Assembly (NCBI RefSeq): GCF_947489715.1
Contig: NZ_CANLER010000002.1
Location: forward strand, 515,597-579,596
Source of the DNA: an uncultured Roseovarius sp.
GTDB lineage: Bacteria; Pseudomonadota; Alphaproteobacteria; Rhodobacterales; Rhodobacteraceae
Direction: 5' to 3'
DNA: 64,000 nt
This document shows, in pieces, positions 58,223 through 64,000 of this stretch. A program made the position numbers and the translations under genes. The notes beneath the pieces are model-generated. The model saw nothing but the letters and a program-made list of their open reading frames with translations, searched no databases and was not told the DNA's origin. Positions within the stretch are counted from its first letter, which is position 1. Every line of letters starts with the position of its first letter.

Positions 58223-60196
58223 TCATATCTCCATTCCGCATTTGCGCCCCTCATAGAAAGCATAAGGGGCCTGTCGCGGCGCCTGCGCGTCCCCGATCAC
58301 CACAGGGTTCAGATCAGCGATTTCGGCTGAAATAGGGTCGAAAGAACGGTTGGTCGTGGCCATCACAAGGGCAGAGGATGCAACCTCTTTCTCGGCGCCA
58401 TCCAGCAGATTGTGCAGCGTCGCTCCCTGACCATGCCGACGGCTGATGGCATGTTCTGTCAGCATCCGGACACCCAGTTTCGCCAAACGCGCACGGATCG
58501 GAATATCGGCAGAAGTTCGCGCCAACTCCTTTCCAACCATCGGATCGGGAGTGACCAGTACCACCTGCTTGCCCGCTTCGGCCAAATGCCACGCCGTACC
58601 CACACCGCGCATGTTGCCGCCCTCGTCATAGACGATCACCGTGTCGCCCAACCGCGCCTCGCGCCGCATCACCTCTTCGGGCGCGTAGACATGGCCATGT
58701 TCCATCCCCGGCAGCGGCTCCAAATGCGGCATCCAGCGTTGCGTCGCCTCTGCGTCCGGCAACGATCCCGTTGCCAGCACCACCTTGTCCGCGCCCCGGT
58801 CGCGTATGTCATCCGCGTCGAGATAGGAGTTGAGCCGCACAGCAACGCACAGCCGTTCGAACTGTCGTTCATACCAATCCAGCAGGTCTAGAATTTGCGC
58901 ACGGCGGGGCTGTTCACCAGCCAGCCGGAACTGCCCGCCGATCTTTGGCGACGCCTCATGCAGTTCCACCTTGTGGCCGCGCTCCGCCGCCGCCCGCGCA
59001 GCCTCTAATCCAGCCGGGCCGGCACCCACAACAAGCACGTTTTCAGGCGTATCAGTCTCCGAAAAACAATCTCCACCCCACTCATGCTCTCGCCCTACGG
59101 ACGGATTGACTAGGCAGGAAATCCAGTAATCCCGCGACCGCCGTCCCCAGCACATCTGGTTGCACGAGATGCAGCCTCGAATATCCTCGGGCCGCCCTTC
59201 CATCACTTTCCGCGCCAGATGCGGATCAGCGATCTGCCCGCGAACGATCGACACCAGATCGGCCTCGCCGCTGCTCAGAACGGTCTCGGCATTCTCAGGC
59301 GTGCGGATGCCACTTTCGGCCTGAACCCTGGCATGGGTCACCGCCTGTTTCAACGCGGCGGTCGCCGAGACGGTCAACTTTTCACCCACCGCAAAGCTTG
59401 GCATCAGCTTTTCGAAATCCAGATAGCCGCCCGATCCGCAGGTCACGTAATCCAGATGGCCCGTCGCATCGTGCAGCGCCACGATCTCGCACAGCGCGTC
59501 GGTCCCGTGCAGCACCGGGTAGGTATCGGAAATGCTCACTGACAGCCCGATGATGAAATCCTCGCCACAGGCGCGTCGGATACCTTCAAGGATGCGCATC
59601 GATATCCGAGTACGGTTGTCCAGCGATCCGCCCCACCGATCCTCGCGCCGGTTGCTCCACGGTGTCCAGAATTGTTCCAGCAGCGAATGATAAGCCGCCC
59701 AGATCTCGACCCCGTCGAACCCGGTCTTCTGGCAACGCACCGCCGCGGCCACGAACGCCGCAATCAGCTCTTCGATCTCGGCGTCATTCATCGCGTGACT
59801 GCCATCGCTGTCGTGATAGCTGGGTAGGCCGGACGGGCTCCAGTGCGGCTGATAGCTCAGGTCAGAATCGCCATGCGCACCCACATGGTAGAGCTGTTGC
59901 AAAAGCACCGCACCGGCATCCTGAACAGGCTCTGTTATCGCCCGAAACGCCGGAATGACTACATCGTCTTCGGCCAGGAAATTGCCGCGGGTCAAAACCC
60001 CGGTTCGGTGCACAGGCACCGGCTCGGCCACTATCATCCCCGCGCCGCCAATCGCGCGCTCCAGCAGATAGGCGCCGTATTGCTTCCCGGGCAGACCCTC
60101 CACCGACATATTCGCCGTGTGCGCCCCGAAGGTAATCCGGTTGCGCAGCACCTTGTGGCGAAGGGTCAGCTCAGTGGTCAGACGCGGGAAAGCCAT
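58223..60196 (-). CDS. DgcA-like NADH:flavin oxidoreductase/TMADH family
   Basis: A 657-residue two-domain enzyme. Residues about 1-350 are an Old-Yellow-Enzyme-type FMN barrel (VLRNRITFGAHTANMS; VEIWAAYHSLLEQFWTPWSNRREDRWGG, landmarks), followed by a Fe4S4 cluster with Cys342, Cys345, Cys349 (CISCNQMC) and Cys361, then an FAD/NAD dinucleotide domain (VVGAGPAGLEAA near residue 390). This matches trimethylamine-dehydrogenase-like proteins, including DgcA of the glycine-betaine pathway. The substrate is likely a methylated amine or glycine. Confidence 0.82.
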   Translation of the reverse strand: MAFPRLTTELTLRHKVLRNRITFGAHTANMSVEGLPGKQYGAYLLERAIGGAGMIVAEPVPVHRTGVLTRGNFLAEDDVVIPAFRAITEPVQDAGAVLLQQLYHVGAHGDSDLSYQPHWSPSGLPSYHDSDGSHAMNDAEIEELIAAFVAAAVRCQKTGFDGVEIWAAYHSLLEQFWTPWSNRREDRWGGSLDNRTRISMRILEGIRRACGEDFIIGLSVSISDTYPVLHGTDALCEIVALHDATGHLDYVTCGSGGYLDFEKLMPSFAVGEKLTVSATAALKQAVTHARVQAESGIRTPENAETVLSSGEADLVSIVRGQIADPHLARKVMEGRPEDIRGCISCNQMCWGRRSRDYWISCLVNPSVGREHEWGGDCFSETDTPENVLVVGAGPAGLEAARAAAERGHKVELHEASPKIGGQFRLAGEQPRRAQILDLLDWYERQFERLCVAVRLNSYLDADDIRDRGADKVVLATGSLPDAEATQRWMPHLEPLPGMEHGHVYAPEEVMRREARLGDTVIVYDEGGNMRGVGTAWHLAEAGKQVVLVTPDPMVGKELARTSADIPIRARLAKLGVRMLTEHAISRRHGQGATLHNLLDGAEKEVASSALVMATTNRSFDPISAEIADLNPVVIGDAQAPRQAPYAFYEGRKCGMEI

Positions 60197-60199
60197 GGT

Positions 60200-61230
<1,031 letters not shown>

Positions 61231-61234
<4 letters not shown>

Positions 61235-62190
61235 GCCGCATCCTCCCAAAGATCGGTCGACAGATATTTCAAACCGCTGTCACAGACGACCATGGCGATG
61301 GTACCGCCTCGCTCCGGCCCCTTCAGCAACTTGATGGCGGCCGCCAGATTGGCACCGGCGGAATATCCGCAAAAGATGCCTTCGCGCCGCGCCAGCAGCC
61401 TGGCATGATCGCGGGCTTCATCGCCCGAAACAGTCTCTAATCCGGCTAAGTTAATGCCGTTCAGATGATCCAGATCACCCATCAGATAACCGCCGCCCTG
61501 AATTGGATGATCGGGCCTGGATCTATCGCCACGTGCCAGTGCTTCGGCACCTTCCGGTTCGACCCCGTAACAGCGCACTCCCTTGGGCCCAAAGAACCGC
61601 GCGCACCCGGCCAGGGTTCCGCCCGAGCCGACGAAATCGCAGAAACTCGTCACCGTGCCACCAGATTGTTCCCAGATCTCGGGCGCGGTTCCTGTCTCGT
61701 GGGCTTTCGGGTTTGCGGCCACAGTGAACTGATCGGCCCGAAACGCTCCGCGTTCTGACGTGATCCGCTTTGCGGTTTCTTCCACCAGCGCCAGATCCGC
61801 GCCTGACACCTGACCCGGAAGTCCACCTTCCGCCTGTGGCACCAGCACAACTTCGGCCCCAAGCGCGCGCATCATCCGCGCCCTTTCGGCAGAATTTCCT
61901 GCGCTCATCACAGCAACGAAGGCATGGCCCAGGACACCGCAGACAATCGCCAACCCCGTGCCCATGTTGCCCGAGGTCAACTCGACCACTGATTGACCCT
62001 CGGTCAGAGCACCGCTGGCGCGAGCGTCTTCAATCACCTGACGCGCGGCCCGATCTTTCTTGGAAAACCCCGGCAACAAGTAATCCAACTTGGCCAGAAT
62101 ACGCCCATCAAAACCGATTTCGTCTCTGATACGGCTCAATTCGACCAAAGGCGTATCGCCAATCGCGCCGATGATTGAGGTATGGATCAT
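61231..62190 (-). CDS. Cysteine-synthase-family PLP enzyme, substrate unknown
   Basis: A 319-residue fold-type II PLP protein. GDTPLVEL near residue 11, [16 protein letters not shown] near residue 38 with the PLP Lys, [14 protein letters not shown] near residue 70 (CysK proteins have TSGNTG), and [15 protein letters not shown] near residue 180 are clear. Start 62190 overlaps the kbl stop. It differs from housekeeping CysK and lies between kbl and tdh, so it may act on a threonine or serine derivative. A cysteine or cystathionine synthase activity cannot be excluded. Confidence 0.78.
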
Positions 62191-63386
62191 CACGAAATCA
62201 CCCCCAAATCTCGGCCAACAGCCTCGAACGCGCCAATCGCGCGATCCAGCATCTCGCGGGTCAATCCGGCGCTCATCTGTGTGCGGATGCGGTCCTGTTG
62301 CTTGGGCACAACCGGAAAGCTGAAGGCAGTCACATAGACGCCGCGTTCCCCCAATCTGGCCGCCATTTCCTGCGCCAGTTTCGGATCGCGCAGCATGACA
62401 GGGATGATCGCATGCTCCCCGGGCAGCAATTCGAATCCCAATGCCCCCATCCTTTCGCGGAAATAGGCAGCGTTTTCCCACAGGCGATCGCGCAACTCGC
62501 CGCCATCCTCCAGCAAATCAAAGACTTTCAGCGATGCCGCCGCGATCACCGGCGCCAACGTGTTGGAAAAAAGATAGGGCCGCGATCGTTGCCGCAACCA
62601 ATCCACAACCGGCGCGCTGGCGGCCGTATACCCGCCCGAGGCTCCGCCAAGCGCCTTGCCCAGTGTCCCCGTCATGAAATCAACCCGGTCGCTCACGCCG
62701 AACTTTTCCGCTGTGCCGCGCCCAGTCGGACCGACAAACCCGGTCGAATGGCAATCATCCACCATCACCATCGCGTCATAGCGATCGGCCAGATCACAGA
62801 TTTCATCCAGGCGCGCGTAATATCCATCCATCGAAAACACGCCATCAGTGGCGATCATCCGGTGTCGTGCGCCGCTGGCCTCCTTCAGGCAGCGCTCAAG
62901 ATCGGCCATGTCGCTATTGGCATAACGGAACCGCTGCGCCTTGCACAGCCGCACCCCGTCGATGATGCTGGCATGGTTCAGCGCGTCGGAAATGATCGCG
63001 TCTTCCGGACCCAGAAGCGTCTCGAACAAACCGGCATTCGCGTCAAACGCGGCAGCATAAAGGATGCTGTCTTCTTTCCCCAGGAACCCGGCAATCCGCG
63101 CTTCAAGCTCTTTATGTTCCTCTTGCGTGCCGCAGATGAACCGGACCGAGGCCATACCGAACCCGTAGCGATCCAGACCCGCATGCGCCGCGGCGATGAT
63201 TTCGGGGTTATCGGCCAGACCAAGGTAGTTATTGGCACACAGGTTGATCACCTCGCGCCCATCGGCCAGTGACACCTCGCCCGCCTGCATGCTGGTGATC
63301 ACCCGTTCGGTTTTATAAAGCCCCTCATCGCGCAGCCCGTCCAGCCGCCCGGCAATATCGTCATTAAATCTATCTGATGCTCTCAT
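62190..63386 (-). CDS. kbl: 2-Amino-3-ketobutyrate CoA ligase
   Basis: Kbl (glycine C-acetyltransferase) splits 2-amino-3-ketobutyrate with CoA into glycine and acetyl-CoA, or runs backward. The 398-residue fold-type I PLP enzyme has [16 protein letters not shown] near residue 47, [14 protein letters not shown] near residue 88, [13 protein letters not shown] near residue 210, and the PLP Lys in [18 protein letters not shown] near residue 243. AGGAGG is 9 bases before ATG 63386. Partner gene tdh is two genes downstream. Confidence 0.95.
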   Translation of the reverse strand: MRASDRFNDDIAGRLDGLRDEGLYKTERVITSMQAGEVSLADGREVINLCANNYLGLADNPEIIAAAHAGLDRYGFGMASVRFICGTQEEHKELEARIAGFLGKEDSILYAAAFDANAGLFETLLGPEDAIISDALNHASIIDGVRLCKAQRFRYANSDMADLERCLKEASGARHRMIATDGVFSMDGYYARLDEICDLADRYDAMVMVDDCHSTGFVGPTGRGTAEKFGVSDRVDFMTGTLGKALGGASGGYTAASAPVVDWLRQRSRPYLFSNTLAPVIAAASLKVFDLLEDGGELRDRLWENAAYFRERMGALGFELLPGEHAIIPVMLRDPKLAQEMAARLGERGVYVTAFSFPVVPKQQDRIRTQMSAGLTREMLDRAIGAFEAVGRDLGVIS

Positions 63387-63404
63387 GGTCGTGGTCCTCC
63401 TGAC

Positions 63405-64000
63405 TCAGTACCATGCCTCAGGTATCTCGGATTTACGACGGGCAACATAGTCCCTGAGCGCTTCGTCGGTGCCCGCGTCGATTTTCGGCGGTTCATAGCG
63501 TTCCAGCATGCCGGTCCACCGCTCATACGCTCGCTGGCGCATATCCTTTTCGCCGTCCTCCTCCCAGCTTTCGACATTTTCGCTGTCGCTCAGGGCCGGT
63601 TCGTAAAACGCGGTCGTGTAATTGCGCATGGTATGGCCGCAGCCCAGGAAATGCCCGGCGGGCTCAACTTCAGCGTAAGCGTCTCGCGCCAGCGCCTCGT
63701 CACTCGTATCCATACCGCCCAGCAGCTTCTGGTACCCGCCCAGCCGATCGGCATCCATCACCAGTTTCTCGAACCCGGTGCATAATCCGCCCTCCATCCA
63801 GCCGGCGGCGTGCAACACGAAATTCGCCCCCGCCAACATTGTTGAATGCATCGAATCGGCCGATTCATAAGCCGCCTGAGCGTCCTCGATCTTGCTGGCC
63901 GTCAGCGACCCGCCACAGCGCAATGGCAGACCCACGCGCCGCGCCATCTGTCCGATGGCATAGTTGCTCATCACCGGTTCGGGCATGCCGAATGTCGGCG
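63405..64000 (-). CDS. MttB-family methyltransferase, 5' end beyond window
   Basis: The reading frame stays open to the window edge, so only the last 198 codons are present; the ATG at 63986 is internal (PTFGMPEPVMSNYAIGQMARR crosses it). This is the C-terminal part of the trimethylamine/glycine-betaine:corrinoid methyltransferase family (about 480-520 residues), recognised from YAIGQMARRVGLPLRCGG, AGWMEGGLCTGFEKLVMD, and the terminal HFLGCGHTMRNYTTAFYEP. The Pyl-equivalent position is likely outside the visible part. Stop is 18 bases before kbl. Confidence 0.85.
   Translation of the reverse strand, partial: PTFGMPEPVMSNYAIGQMARRVGLPLRCGGSLTASKIEDAQAAYESADSMHSTMLAGANFVLHAAGWMEGGLCTGFEKLVMDADRLGGYQKLLGGMDTSDEALARDAYAEVEPAGHFLGCGHTMRNYTTAFYEPALSDSENVESWEEDGEKDMRQRAYERWTGMLERYEPPKIDAGTDEALRDYVARRKSEIPEAWY

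Overview
The window looks like a chromosomal stretch of a marine alphaproteobacterium of the Rhodobacteraceae (Roseobacter group). The evidence is gene content and order: an aerobic cob cluster, petP-petR beside ilvE, scattered leuB/leuD/leuC, a VPLPA-CTERM surface protein, many polyamine- and betaine-type catabolic genes, and moderately high GC with tight operons joined by ATGA-type overlaps. I see no insertion sequence, prophage, CRISPR array or replication origin.

Region 1 (about 0.5-16.4 kb) is the corrin-ring half of aerobic cobalamin synthesis. It holds cobO, a DUF1636 gene, cobW, cobN, cobG, H, I, J, K, L, E, M, B, A and F, and a CbiM-like permease. Two cobalamin riboswitches read rightward: one precedes the long operon starting at 1.5 kb, the other precedes the CbiM-like gene. 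cobK runs against the operon. A 22-codon reading frame after the first riboswitch may be the remnant of a lost cbtB cobalt-transporter gene. The last steps of B12 synthesis (cobC, D, Q, P, V, U, and cobS/T) are not in the window.

Region 2 (16.4-31 kb) is mixed housekeeping: a LysR/SDR divergent pair, tRNA-Pro(CGG), leuB, leuD, leuC, a VPLPA-CTERM secreted protein, small membrane proteins, an acetyltransferase, the petP-petR regulators, ilvE and a DUF1353 protein.

Region 3 (31-48.4 kb) is nitrogen-compound uptake and breakdown. The first half has a five-gene polyamine-type ABC transporter operon, a DoeD-like aminotransferase, an Lrp/AsnC regulator, a flavin reductase and a divergent DoeA/EutD-like M24 hydrolase. 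This resembles an ectoine-use locus but lacks the deacetylase. The second half is a putrescine-type set: SpuC-like aminotransferase, GntR regulator, PotFGHI-like transporter and PuuB-like oxidase. The two promoter regions flanking the GntR gene share a TGATCAAATT box.

Region 4 (48.5-64 kb) has a lipoprotein gene with an apparent frameshift, a DMT exporter and malonyl-CoA synthetase, then a leftward run of ten nearly contiguous genes: mttB family (cut by the window edge), kbl, a cysteine-synthase-like gene, tdh, a DgcA-like flavoprotein, a PEP-mutase/isocitrate-lyase-fold protein, a dimethylglycine-dehydrogenase-like gene, a GlxA/GbdR-like regulator, and a TmpA-TmpB-like pair. Read together, this suggests that the phosphonate analogue of choline is converted to glycine betaine, demethylated stepwise to glycine, and connected to threonine/acetyl-CoA metabolism. 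That is the most interesting system in the window; its function is inferred from families and gene order.
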